Made by a program: the position numbers and the translations under genes. The notes under the pieces are model-generated. The model did not search any database. It was given only the letters and a program-made list of their open reading frames with translations, and was not told the origin of the DNA. Shown piece by piece: positions 24,161 through 36,558 of a DNA stretch of 64,000 bases (the stretch's first letter is position 1; the number at the start of each line of letters is the position of its first letter). This stretch comes from Prionace glauca (taxonomy: Eukaryota > Chordata > Chondrichthyes > Carcharhiniformes > Carcharhinidae): assembly GCA_037974335.1 (NCBI GenBank), contig CM075760.1, positions 39,543,603 to 39,607,602 of the forward strand, in the 5' to 3' direction.

Positions 24161-24933
24161 ACACACACGCACAGAGCAACACACAGAAACACACACAGTC
24201 ACAAAGAGAGAAACACGCACACAAAGAGAGAAACACACGCACACACAAAGAGAGAAACACACACACACAAAGAGAGAAACACAAACACACAAAGAGAGAA
24301 ACACAAACACACACACTCACACACACGCGCAAAGAGAGAAACACACGTACACGCAAAGAGAAAAACACAGTAACACAAAAAGGGAAACACACACACAAAG
24401 CGAGAAACACACACACGCACAGAGCAACACACACGCACAGAGCAACACAGAAACACAGTCACATAGAGAGAAACACACACACACACAAAGACAGAAACAC
24501 ACACACGCACAGAGCAACACACACGCACAGAGCAACACAGAAACACAGTCACATAGAGAGAAACACACACACACACAAAGACAGAAACACACACACGCAC
24601 AGAGCAACACACACGCACAGAGCAACACAGAAACACAGTCACATAGAGAGAAACACACACACACACAAAGACAGAAACACACACACAAAGGGAGAAACAT
24701 ACACACACACACAAAGCGAGAAACACACACACACAAAGTGAGAATCACACACACACACAAAGTGAGAAACACACACACAAATAGAGAAACACACACACAC
24801 ACAAAGAGAGAATCACACACACACAAAGAGAGAAACACACACTCACACACAAAGTGAGAAACACACACACACACAGAAACACACACTCACAAAGAGAGAA
24901 ACACAGGTACACAAAGAGAGAAACAAACACACA
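24161..24933. repeat. CA spacer with exact 90-base tandem repeat
   Basis: Contains three copies of a 90-base unit marked by 'cagtcacatagagag' at 24456, 24546 and 24636; 90 is five times the 18-base 'gcacagagcaac' unit. The three look identical by eye, which suggests very recent expansion. Ends in the usual 'cacaaagagagaaacac' units before C4. No gene seen. Confidence 0.9.
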
Positions 24934-25240
24934 TGGAAACAGGCCCTTCGGCCCCACTTGCCCGTGCTGCCCCTTTTTTAACTCCTAAGCTAATCCCAAT
25001 GGCCCACATTTGGCCCATATCCCTCTGTACCCATTGCACCCATGGAACTGTCTAAATACTTTTTAGAAGACAAGATTGTATCCGTCTCTACTATTACCTC
25101 TGGCAGCTTGTTCCAGACACTCACCACCCTCTGTGTGAAAAAATTGCCCCTCTGGGCACTTTTGTATCTCTCCCCTCTCACCTTAACCATGTGTCCTCTA
25201 GTTTTAGACTCCCCTACCTTTGGGACAAGATATTCACCTG
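24934..25240 (-). mobile_element. CR1-like LINE 3' end, subfamily C, copy C4
   Basis: Shares 'ctctgggcac' and 'accatgtgtcc' with C2 but keeps the 'cccctctcacc' phrase that C2 has lost, so it is nearer their common ancestor. The minus frame ends PNVGHWD at 24990 and is open. Confidence 0.87.
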
Positions 25241-25986
25241 TGTGTGTGTGTTTCCCTCTTTGTGCGTGTGTGTGTTTCTCTCTTTGTGTGTGTGTGTGTT
25301 TCTCTCTTTGTGTGCATGTGTTTTGTGTGTGTGTATTTCTGTGTATGTGTATGTGTTTCTGTGTACGTGTGCGTGTTTCTTGGTGTGTGTGTTTCTCTAT
25401 ATTTCTCTGTGTGTGTGTGTGTTTCTGTGTGTGTGTGTTTCTCTCTTTGTGTGTGTGTGTGTGCATGTGTGTCTCTTTCTCTCGCTCTCTGTTTGTGTGT
25501 GTGTTTCTCTCTTTGTGTGTGTGTGATTTTCTGTGTGTGTGTGTTTGTGCTTCTCTCCTTGTGTGTGTATGCGTGTGTGTGTTTCACGGTCTGTGTGTGT
25601 GTGTGTTTCTCTCTTTATGTTTGTGTGTTTTTCTCTTTGTGTGTGTGTGTGTTTCTCTCTTTGCTGTGTATTTCTCCGTGTGTGTGTGCGCGCTTCTCTC
25701 TTTGTGTGTGTGTGTTTCTCTCTTTGTGTGTGTGTTGCTCTGTGTGTGTGATTCTCTCTTGTGTGTGTGTTTTTTCTCTCTTTATGCGTGTGTGTTTCTC
25801 TCTTTGGGTGTGTGTGTTTCTGTGTGTGTGTGTGTTTCTCTCTTTGGGTGTGTGTGTTTCTCTCTTTGTCTGTGTTTGTATTTCCTTGTGTGTGTGTTGC
25901 TCTGTGTGTGTCTTTCTGTCTTTGTGCGTGTGTGTGTATTTCTCTCTTTGTGTGTGTGTGTTTTTCTCTTTGTGTGTGTGTGTGCG
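25241..25986. repeat. GT/CT microsatellite, C-to-D spacer
   Basis: Among the shorter full-type C-to-D spacers (0.75 kb); the 'cttggtgtgtttctgtg' section seen at 4228 is missing. No gene seen. Confidence 0.9.
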
Positions 25987-26310
25987 CGAAGGGCTCGATG
26001 GCCTACTCCTGCTCCTATTTCTTATGTTCTTGTGTACACAGCTCCAGGGACCTGGGTTCGATTCCCAGCTTGGGTCACTCTCTGTGCGGAGTCTGTATGT
26101 TCTCCCCGTGTCTGGGTGGGTTTCCTCCGGGTGCTCTAGTTTCCTCCCACAATCTGAAAGATGTGCTGGTTAGGGTGTATTGACTGTGCTAAATTCTCCC
26201 TCAGTGTAACCCGAACAGGCGCCGGAGTGTGGGGACTGTGGGATTTTCACAGTAACTTTATTCCAGTGTTAATGTGAACCTACTTGTGACACTAACAAAA
26301 TAAACTTTAT
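25987..26310 (+). mobile_element. CR1-B tail plus V-SINE, copy D4
   Basis: CR1-B tail 25987-26034, SINE from 26035. 'actaacaaaataaac' shared with D2; 'gtgctctagtttcc' (central block, C-to-T-A change) shared with D5. The two variants pair it with different partners, again mosaic. Confidence 0.85.
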
Positions 26311-26950
26311 AAAAAAGAAACTTTCTATCTTTGATAGAGAGGTTCAGGTGATTCCATTCCATATCTTCCTGCTTTGGGGAAATGGGAATTATCTTTACAT
26401 TTACAAGGATATGCGGAGGGAGATGTTTGAATGGAGATTCAGCTTTTTGGGTGATTAAAGTGTCAATTTGTTTCCAGAAGCTGTTTACAGGGATTGTCCT
26501 GAGAGATTGAATTGTTTCAGTAATGTCTACGTCTCCAATACTTCAGACAGAGGAAGGTATACAAAAGGAAAGATTGGGGGAATCACTACATTGAAGGTGT
26601 GAGGTCTCATCACTCTCTATCTGCTTTGATGTTGTAATCTTTACATTTTTAATCACTGAAACCTCTTGTCCTTGTTGGGAATCTCACTGCGGTTTGAGAA
26701 AAGCAAACATTGATCCCACACTAAACCCCCCCCCAACACAGGACTGAGCAGAGAGTGTGAAATGGAACTGCTGTCAGAGTGGGTTATTTTTATAGATGGA
26801 TAAGAAAAATTTTTCCATTTTCAAACCTTTCTCCTGTTTCTGTAGCGTTTCGGGCTCCCCTGTGTCCCTGTCTCTCCATCTCTGGGGTCATTTAGTATGG
26901 ACAATCCCCCCAACCTTCACAACTTGGGACATTAAGGGGCAATTTCGGAA
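26311..26950. repeat. E block, copy E4
   Basis: Opens the second type 2 unit. Shares 'gaaaaatttttccattt' with E2 (type 2) but the loss of 'gcaata' with E1 (type 1). It has a private change, 'tttgatgttgtaatc', near 26627. Confidence 0.8.
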
Positions 26951-29264
26951 TACAGAGACACACAGGAACAGAGAGAGAGAGACACACACAGAGATAGAGA
27001 GAGAGACAGACACACACTGATACAGAGAGAGAGACAGACACACACTGATACAGAGAGAGAGAGACACACACAGATACAGAGAGAGAGACACACACTGATA
27101 CAGAGAGAGAGAGAGACAGAGAGACACAAAGATACAGAGAGAGATACAGATACAGATAGAGAGAGAGACACAGATACAGAGTGAGAGAGAGAGACACACA
27201 CACACAAAGATACAGAGAGAGAGACACACAGATACAGAGAGAGAGAGAGACACACACACACAAAGATACAGAGAGAGAGACAGAGACACAAACACACAAA
27301 GATACAGAGAGAGAAAGTCAGAGAGACACAGATTCAGAGAGAGAGAGAGACCACACACACAAAGATACAGAGAGAGACATAGATACAGAGTGACACAAAT
27401 ATACAGACAGAAAGAGAGAAACACAGGGAGAAATACAGTGACAGACACACAGACGTGGAAACAGAGAGACTCAGAGAAATACAGAGAGGGACACACAGAT
27501 ACAGAGACTCAGCGATACAGAGACAGAGACAAACAGGTACAGAGAGACAGATAAAAAATACAGAGAGGGACACATATATAAAGAAACACACAGATACGGA
27601 GAGACACAGATACAGAGTGACAAAGAGAGAGACAAAAACAAGGATACAGAGAGAGAGACACACACAACAAAGTGAGAGAGAGACACAGACACGGATACAG
27701 AGAGAGAGAGAGACAGACAGATACAGAGAGAGAGACACAGACAGATACAGAGAGAGAGAGACAGACAGATACGGAGAGAGAGAGAGAGAGAGAGAGAGAC
27801 AATACAGATACAGAGAAAGACAGACAGACAGAAAGGGAGAGAGACACACACAGTTACAGAGAGAGAGACACACACAGATACAGAGAGAGAGACACACACA
27901 GGAAGAGACACACACAGACACAAAGAGAGAGAGAGACAGATGCTGAGATTGAGACAGATACAGAGAGAGAGAGAGACACGCAGATACAGAGTGAAAGGGG
28001 GAGACACAGATACAGACAGAGAGACACTGATAGAGAGAGAGAGACACGCCGATAAAGAGAGAGAAACAGATAAACAGAGAGACAGAGAGAGAGACATACA
28101 CACACACACACAGAGACAGAGAGATACCCACCCAGAGAGAGAGAAAGAGACAGAGTGAGACACAGAGAGTGAAAGAGAGAGATGCAGAGAGAGAGTGTCA
28201 CACATAGACAGACAGAGAGAGGGAGACAGAGAGAGAGAGAGACAGGAAGAGACACACACAGACACAAAGAGAGAGAGAGACAGATACTGAGAGTGAGACA
28301 GATACAGAGAGAGAGAGAGACACACACAGATACAGAGAGATGGAGACATACAGATAGAGTGAGAGACAAACAGATACAAAGAGAGAGACAGACACAGATA
28401 CAGAGAGAGACACATACAGATACAGAGAGACAGAGACACATAGATACAGACAGAGACACACAGATACAGTGAGAGAGGGATAGAGAGATACAGAGAGAGA
28501 GACACACACACACAGATGCAGAGAGTGATAGACACAACAGATACAGACATAGAGACATACAGATAGAGTGAGAGAGACACACACAGATACAGAGACACAC
28601 ACAGAGACGCAGAGAGAGAGAGACACACACACACTCGCAGATACAGAGACAGAGAGAAGCAGAATGAGAGAGACAGAGAGACACACACAGACACACACAC
28701 AAAGAGAGAAACACTCAAACACACAGAAACACACACACATAAAGAGAAAAACACACAAACACACAAAAAGAGAGAAAAACACACACACAGAGAAACACAC
28801 ACACACAAACAGAGAAACACACACAGAAACACAAAGAGAGAAACACACACACACACAGAAACACACACACACAAAGAGAGAAACACACACACACAGAAAC
28901 ACAAAGAGAGAAACACACACACACAGAAACACAAAGAGAGAAACACACACACACACAGAAACACACACACAGAGAAACACACACACAGAAACATAAAGAG
29001 AGAACACACACATAAAAAGAAAAAAGCACAAACACACAGACAGAAAAACACACACACAGAGAAACACACACACACAAACAGAAACATACACACACAAACA
29101 AAGAGAGAAACACACACACACACACACACACACAAAGAGAAACACACGCACACACAGAAACACACACACAAAGAGAAACACACGCACACACAGAAACACA
29201 CACACAAAGAGAAACACACGCACACACAGAAACACACACACAAAGAGAAACACATGCACACACA
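26951..29264. repeat. GA/CA then CA minisatellite, type 2 unit (left part)
   Basis: Collinear with 12794-15135, again without B. Marker 'tacccaccca' at 28125. Small private expansions, for example a pure GA run at 27775-27799. No gene seen. Confidence 0.88.
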
Positions 29265-29729
29265 GAAACATACTCAGTCATAGAGAGAAACGCACACACA
29301 GAAACACACACACAAAGAGAAACACACGCACACACAGAAACATACTCACTCATAGAGAGAAATGCACACACAGAAACACACACACACACAGAAACATACT
29401 CACTCATAGAGAGAAACCCACACACAGAAACACACACACAGAGAAACACACGCACACACAGAAACATACTCACTCAAAGAGAGAAATGCACACACAAAGA
29501 GAAAGAAACACACAGAGAGAAACATTCGTACACATAGAGAAACAGACACAGATGCACTGAGAGAGACACACAACAGATACAGATAGAGAGGGAGAGGGAG
29601 ATACAGAGAGATAGAAACACACACAGATGCAGAGAGAGAGACACACACACAGATACAGAGAGACATACAGATAGAGTGAGAGAGAGACACACACAGATAC
29701 AGAGAGACACACAGATAGAGAGAGAGAGA

Positions 29730-29763
<34 letters not shown>

Positions 29764-30984
29764 TACAGAGAGAGAGAGAGAGAGACACGCACAGATACAG
29801 AGAGAGACACACACACAGTTACAGAGAGAGACAGATATAAAGAGAGAGATGGATACAGAGAGAGAGAGATAGAGGCCGAGAGAGAGAGAGATACAGAGAG
29901 AGACAGAAACAGATACAGAGAGAGATACACACAGACATAGAGAGGGAGAGAGAGACAGATACAGAGAGAGATAGAGACACACACGCACAGATACAGAGAG
30001 AGACACACACACAGTTACAGAGAGAGAGATATAAAGAGAGAGACGGATGCAGAGAGAGAGAGATAGAGGCCGAGAGAGAGAGAGATACAGAGAGAGACAG
30101 AAACAGATACAGAGAGAGATACACACAGACATAGAGAGGGAGAGAGAGACAGATACAGAGAGAGACGCAGGGAGAGAGAGAGGGAGACACAGCGGGGGAG
30201 AGAGAGGGAGAGTCAGACAAACAGAAATACAGAGACACAGATACAGAGAGAGAGACACACACAGATACAGAGAGACACACACAGATACAGAGAGAGAGAG
30301 ACACAGATACAGAGAGAGAGACACACAGATACAGAGAGAGAGAGAGACACAGATATAGAGAGAGAGACACACACAGATACAGAGAGAGACACACGCACAG
30401 ATACAGAGAGAGACACACACACAGTTACAGAGAGAGAGATATAAAGAGAGAGACGGATACAGAGAGAGAGACACACAGATACAGAGAGAGAGACACACAC
30501 ACAGATACAGAGAGAGAGACACACACACAGATACAGAGAGAGAGAGACACACAGATACAGAGAGAGATACACACAGACATAGAGAGGGAGAGAGAGACAG
30601 ATACAGAGAGAGACGCAGGGAGAGAGAGAGGGAGACACAGGGGGGAGAGAGAGAGGGAGAGTCAGACAAACAGAAATACAGAGACACAGATACAGAGAGA
30701 GAGACACACAGATACAGAGAGAGAGAGACACAGATACAGAGAGAGAGACACACACACAGATACAGAGAGAGAGAGACACACAGAGAGAGAGATAGAGAGA
30801 CACGCACACAAAGAGGGAGAGAGATAGAGACAGGGAGAGAAAGAGACAGAGAGAGAGGGACATAGATAGAGAGGGACACACATACAAGAGACACTGAGAG
30901 AGAGAAGCAGAATGAGAGAGACAGAGAGACACACACACACACACACACACACAGAGAAGCAGAATGAGAGAGACAGAGAGAGAG

Positions 30985-31021
<37 letters not shown>

Positions 31022-31717
31022 CACACAAACACACAGAGAGAAACACAGATGCACAAAGAGAGAAACACACAAGCACATAAAGTGAATAAAAACACACGCA
31101 CACAAAGAGAGAAACACAGATGCATAAAGAAACACACACACACAAACAAAGAGAGAAACACACACACAGTGAGAAACACACACACACTGAGAAACAAACG
31201 CACACACACCAGAAACACATACACACAAACAGAAAAACACACACACAAAGAGCAAAACACAAACACACACAAAGAGAAAAACACAAACACACACAAAGCG
31301 AGAAACACACACACGCACAAAGCGAGAAACACACACACGCGCAAAGCGAGAAACACACACACGCGCAAAGCGAGAAACACACACGTGCAAAGCGAGAAAC
31401 ACACACACGCACAAAGCGAGAAACACACACACGCACAAAGCGAGAAACACACACACGCACAAAGCGAGAAACACACACACACACAAAGCGAGAAACACAC
31501 ACACGCACAAAGCGAGAAACACACACACGCACAAAGCGAGAAACACACACACGCACAAAGCGAGAAACACACACACGCACAAAGCGAGAAACACACACAC
31601 GCACACAGGAAAACACAGTCACAAAGAGAGAAATACACACAAACAAAGAGAAAAACACACACACAAAAAGAGAAAAACACAAACACACGCACACACACAC
31701 GCACAAAGCGAGAAACA
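29265..31717. repeat. Type 2 minisatellite field (right part)
   Basis: Contains four 'catactca' units (29270-29475), the 'atagaggccg' pair (29869 and 30063), a 30-base CA run near 29731, the 'gagaagcagaatga' pair (about 30903 and 30955), and a 13-copy version of the 24-base array (31290-31605). It is about 0.6 kb shorter than its counterpart in the first type 2 unit, with the losses in the 72-base and 24-base arrays. No gene seen. Confidence 0.87.
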
Positions 31718-31746
31718 AATAGTAGAGAGTATCCCTCTCTACTATT
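31718..31746. other. Perfect 12-base inverted repeat at repeat/LINE junction
   Basis: Arms 31718-31729 and 31735-31746, loop 'tatcc'. Identical to the join at 18156-18184, so the fold-back happened once, before the two type 2 units separated. Confidence 0.9.
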
Positions 31747-31889
31747 ACCTCTGGCAGCTTGTTCCAGACACTCACCACCCTCTGGGTGGAAAAATTGCCC
31801 TTCTGGACACTTTTATATCTCTCTCCTCTCACCTTAAACCTATGCCCTCTAGTTTTAGACTCCCCTACCTTTGGGACAAGATATTGACG
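31730..31889 (-). mobile_element. CR1-like LINE end, subfamily C, truncated copy C5
   Basis: Same truncation as C3. Reads 'ctctgggtgg' and 'cccttctggac', variants otherwise seen only in C8. Confidence 0.87.
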
Positions 31890-32026
31890 TGTGTGTGTGT
31901 GTGTTTCCCTCTTTGTGAGTGTGTGTGTTTCCCTTTGTGTGTGTGTATTTCTCTGTATTTGTGTGTGTGTTTCTTGGTGTGTGTGTTTCTCTCTGTGTTT
32001 CCGTGTGTGTATAGATTCCGTGTGTG
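31890..32026. repeat. GT/CT spacer cut short by a deletion
   Basis: Only 137 bases remain. The join 'gtgtatagattccgtgtgtg' then 'ttttatagatgg' passes straight into the middle of E, so about 0.8 kb of spacer, the whole D SINE and the first three quarters of E are missing. The short repeat 'atagat' on both sides of the join could have guided it. Confidence 0.85.
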
Positions 32027-32189
32027 TTTTATAGATGGATAAGAAACATTCCTCCATTTTCAAACCTTTCTCCTGTTTCTGTAGCGTTTCGGGCTCCCCT
32101 GTGTCCCTGTCTCTCCATCTCTGGGGTCATTTAGCATGGACAATCCCCCCAACCTTCACAACTTGGGACATTAAGGGGCAATTTCGGAA
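32027..32189. repeat. E block, 3' remnant E5
   Basis: Keeps only the last 160 bases from 'ttttatagatggataag', including the SINE scrap ('catttagcatggac') and 'atttcggaa' at 32181. It still heads a complete type 1 unit downstream. Confidence 0.82.
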
Positions 32190-33126
32190 TACAGAGACAC
32201 ACAGGTACAGAGAGAGAGAGAGACAGACGCTGATACAGAGAGAGAGAGAGAGAGACAGAGAGACACACAGATACAGAGAGAGAGAAAAACACAGATACAG
32301 AGAGAGAGACAGAGAGACACAAAGATACAGAGAGAGAGAGACACAGATACAGATAGAGAGAGAGAGACACAGATACAGATACAGAGAGAGAGAGACACAC
32401 ACACACACAAAGATACAGAGAGAGAGAGAGAGACAGAGACACACACACACACAAAGATACAGAGAGAGAGAGTCAGAGAGACACACATACAGAGAGAGAG
32501 AGAGAAACCACACACACAAAGGTACAGAGAGAGAGACACAGATACAGAGTGACACAAATATACAGACAGAAACAGAGAAACACAGGGAGAAATACAGTGA
32601 CAGACACACAGACGTGGAAACAGAGAGACACAGAGAGAAATACAGAGAGGGACACACAGATACAGAGACACAGCGATACAGAGACAGAGACAAACAGGTA
32701 CAGAGAGACAGAGAAAAAATACAGAGAGGGACACATATATAAAGAAACACACAGATACGGAGAGACACAGAAACAGAGTGACAAAGAGAGAGACAAAAAC
32801 AAGGATACAGAGAGAGAGACACCCACAACAGAGTGAGAGAGAGACACAGACACGGATACAGAGAGAGAGAGACAGACAGATAGAGAGAGAGAGACACAGA
32901 CAGATACAGAGAGAGAGACACACACAGATACAGAGAGAGAGACACACACAGGAAGAGACACACACAGACACAAAGAGAGAGAGAGAGACAGATGCTGAGA
33001 GTGAGACAGATACAGAGAGAGAGAGAGAGAGACGCACAGATACAGAGAGAGAGACACACACAGAGACAGAGAGAGAGAGAGACACTCAGATACGGAGTGA
33101 AAGGGGGAGACACAGATACAGACAGA
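32190..33126. repeat. GA/CA minisatellite, E-to-B spacer
   Basis: Collinear with 6151-7263 but about 0.2 kb shorter, chiefly between 'gacagatgctgagagtg' (32990) and B. No gene seen. Confidence 0.9.
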
Positions 33127-34066
33127 GAACATAAGAACATAAGAAATAGGAGCAGGAGTAGGCCATCTGGCCCTTTGAGCCTGCCCCGCCATTCAATAAG
33201 ATCATGGCTGATCTGTCGTGACTCAGCTCCACCTTCCCGCCCTCTCCCCATAACCCTTAATCCCTTCTCTTATCAAAAACCCATCAACCCGTTTCTTAAA
33301 AATATTTAGCGAGGCAGCCTCCACCACTTCAACGGGCAGAGAATTCCAGAGATTCACCACCCTTTGAGTGAAGAAGTTCCTCCTCAACTCTGTTCTAAAC
33401 CGCCCCCCCTTTATCTTGAGACTGTGCCCCCTAGTCCTACTGTCTTTTTTGAGCGGGAACAGTCTCTCCACCTCTATCCTATCCATCCCATTCATCATCT
33501 TATACGTCTCAATGAGATCTCCCCTCATTCTTCTAAACTCTAACGAGTACAAGCCTAGTTTATTCAGCCTCTCCTCATAGCTCAATCCCCTCAACTCCGG
33601 TATCAGCCGAGTAAACCTCCTCTGCACTCCCTCCAGGGCCAAAATATCCTTGCGCAGGTGCGGCGCCCAAAACTGCACACAGTACTCCAGCTGCGGCCTC
33701 ACCAATGCCCTATACAGCCGCAGCAAGACCTCCCTACTTTTATATTCAATCCCCTTCGCTATGAAGGCCAGCATCCCATTCGCCTTCCTGACCACCTGCT
33801 GCACCTGCAAGCTGGGTTTTTGCGACTCATGCACAAGGACCCCGAGGTCCCTCTGCACCGTCTCCTGCTGCAGTTTTTCGCCACGTAAGTAATAGTCCTT
33901 CCTCCCATTCCTCCTACCAAAGTGGACCACCTCACACTTGCCAACATTAAATTCCATTTGCCATTTCCTGGCCCATTCGCCCAGCCTATCTAGATCCTTC
34001 TGCAGACTCTCCACACCCTCCTCACAATTTGCCTTTCCCCCAATCTTGGTGTCATCAGCAAAAGAG
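33127..34066 (-). mobile_element. CR1-like LINE 3' end, subfamily B, copy B3
   Basis: FADD box at 34062-34051; open to the stop at 33223. Two terminal 8-base repeats. 'gtctcctgctgc', 'gggtttttgcg' and 'cagccgcagcaag' are shared with B1; 'ccggtatcag' and the right flank 'gagacagagagacgcagaca' with B4. Confidence 0.92.
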
Positions 34067-35213
34067 ACAGAGAGACGCAGACACAGAGAGAGAAACAGAT
34101 AAACAAAGAGACAGAGAGAGAGAGACACACACACACACACACACAGAGATACCCACCCAGAGAGAGAGAAAGAGACAGAGTGAGACACAGAGAGTGAAAG
34201 AGAGAGATGCAGAGAGAGAGTGTCACACATAGAGAGACTGAGAGAGACAGACAGAGAGACAGAGAGAGAGAGAGAGACAGGGAGAGACAGACAGAGAGAA
34301 AGAGAGAGACACACACAGATACAGAGAGATGGAGACATACAGATAGAGTGAGAGACACACAGATACAAAGAGAGAGACAGGCACAGATACAGAGAGAGAC
34401 ACACACAGATACAGAGAGACAGAGACACACAGATACAGACAGAGACACACAGATACAGAGAGAAAGGGATAGAGAGATACAGAGAGAGAGACACACAGAT
34501 GCAGAGAGAGACACACACACAGATGCAGAGAGAGATAGACACAACAGATACAGACAGAGAGACATACAGATAGAGTGAGAGAGAGACACACACACAGATA
34601 CAATGAGACACACACAGAGACGCAGAGAGAGACACACACACACTCGCAGATACAGAGACACAGAGGGAGAGAAGCAGAATGAGAGACAGAGAGACACACA
34701 CACACAGACACACACACACATAAAGAGAAAAACATAATCACACACACACACAGAAACACACACACAAAGACAAAAACACACACACAAAGAGAGAAACACA
34801 CGCACACACAAAGAGAGAAACACACACATGCAGAGAGCAACACACGCACACACACACAGAAACACATACAGTCACAAAGACAGAAACACTCACAGTCACA
34901 AAGAGAGAAACACACACATGCACAGAGTAACACACGCACACACACACAGAAACACACACACAAAGACAAAAACACACACACAAAGAGAGAAACACACGCA
35001 CACACAAAGAGAGAAACACAAGCATGCAAAGAGAGGAACACACACACACAGAAACACACACACACACAGAAACACACACACAAAGAAAGAAACGCACATG
35101 CAGAGAAACACACACATGTGCAAAGAGAGAAACACACACACCCAAAGAGAGAAACACACACACACAAAGTGAGAATCACACACAGAGTGAGAAACACATA
35201 CACGCACAGAGCA

Positions 35214-35244
<31 letters not shown>

Positions 35245-35338
35245 GTCACAAACAGAGAAACACACACACACCCGAAGAAAAAACACACAAACAGAAAAAG
35301 AGAAACACACACACAAAGTGAGAACACACACATACACA
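34067..35338. repeat. GA/CA to CA minisatellite, B-to-A spacer
   Basis: Marker 'tacccaccca' at 34150. Resembles window positions 1-906 closely in its doubled 'gatgcagagagagaca' phrase (34499). No gene seen. Confidence 0.9.
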
Positions 35339-35908
35339 GAGCAACTTTATAAGACCCTTGTCAAGCCTCATTTAGAGTATTGTGCGCAGTTCTGGTTGCC
35401 TCACTATAGGAAAGATGTAGAAGCTATTGAGAGGGTACAGAGGAGATTTACAAGGATGTTGCCTGGACTGGGAGGCACGCCTTATGAAGTTAGGTTGAGG
35501 GAGCTGGGACTCTTTTCCCTGGAGAGACGAAGGTTGAGAGGCGACCTGATAGAAGTTTACAAAATGTTGAGAGGAATAGATAGAGTGGACTCTCAGAGGC
35601 TATTTCCCCGGGTTGAAATGGTCGCTACGAGAGGACACAGATTTAAGGTGCAGGGAGGAAAGTACAGAAGTGATGTTAGGGGTAAGTTTTTCACTCAGAG
35701 GGTGGTGAGTGAATGGAATCGGCTGCCGTCAGTGGTGGTGGAGGCGAACTCGCTGGGGTCTTTTAAAAGACTTCTGGATGAGTATATGGGGTTTAATGAG
35801 ATTGAGGGTTATAGATAGGTCTGTAGGTTGGTAGGTGTTGATGTGATCGGCGCAACTTGTGGGCCGAAGGGCCTGTTTGTGCTGTAGTGTTCTATGTTCT
35901 ATGTTCTA
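35339..35908 (+). mobile_element. CR1-like LINE 3' end, subfamily A, copy A4
   Basis: Open frame from 35339 to the stop after 35818 (ends MGFNEIEGYR). By chance the frame is also open about 300 bases into the upstream CA repeat. Private change GGMPY to GGTPY at about 35478. Three terminal repeats. Confidence 0.88.
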
Positions 35909-36538
35909 ACACACACGCACAGAGCAACACACACGCACAGAGCAACACACACGCGCGCACACACACACAGAAACACACACAGTCACAAAGAGAGAAACAC
36001 ACGCACACGCAAAGAGAGAAACACACACACACCCAAAGAGAAAAACACAGTAACACAAAAAGGGAGACACACACACAAAGCGAGAAACACACACACGCAC
36101 AGGGCAACACAGAAACACAGTCACAAAGAGAGAAACACTCACACACACAAAGAGAAAAACACAGTAACACAAAAAGGGAAACACACACACAAAGCAAGAA
36201 ACACACACACGCACAGAGCAACACAGTCACAAAGAGAGAAACACTCACACACACACAAAGCAATAAACACACACACGCACAGAGCAACACAGTCACAAAG
36301 AGAGAAACACACACATACAGAAACACACACAAAAGAAGAGAGAAACACACAGACACCCAAAGAGAAACACACACACACACAAGGTTAGAAACACACACAC
36401 ACACAAAGTGAGAAACACACACACAAAGAGAGAAACACACACACACAAAGCGAGAAACACACACACACACAAAGTGAGAAACACACACACACACAAAGAG
36501 GGAAACACACACACACAAAGAGAGAAACACACACACAA
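35909..36538. repeat. CA microsatellite after A4
   Basis: 18-base units at the start, then alternating 'aaagcgagaaacac' and 'aaaaacacagtaacac' units in a loose repeat of about 100 bases (near 36040, 36150 and 36215). Corresponds to a short A-to-C spacer. No gene seen. Confidence 0.88.
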
Positions 36539-36558
36539 GGAAACAGGCCCTTCGGCCC
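36539..36558 (-). mobile_element. 20-base remnant of subfamily C 3' end
   Basis: 'ggaaacaggcccttcggccc' with the usual CA flank on its left, then straight into 'gacacagacacagaga'. The rest of this C copy has been lost or displaced; a complete C follows at 38352. Confidence 0.8.

Noticed and set aside
33223-34719. 498-codon frame joining repeat to a reverse transcriptase tail
   Set aside because: Only the B3 LINE part (33223 to about 34066) is protein-like; the N-terminal half is translated GA/CA repeat, so it is not a fusion gene.
35024-35818. 264-codon frame with THTQ repeats followed by a LINE tail
   Set aside because: Chance read-through from CA repeat into A4.
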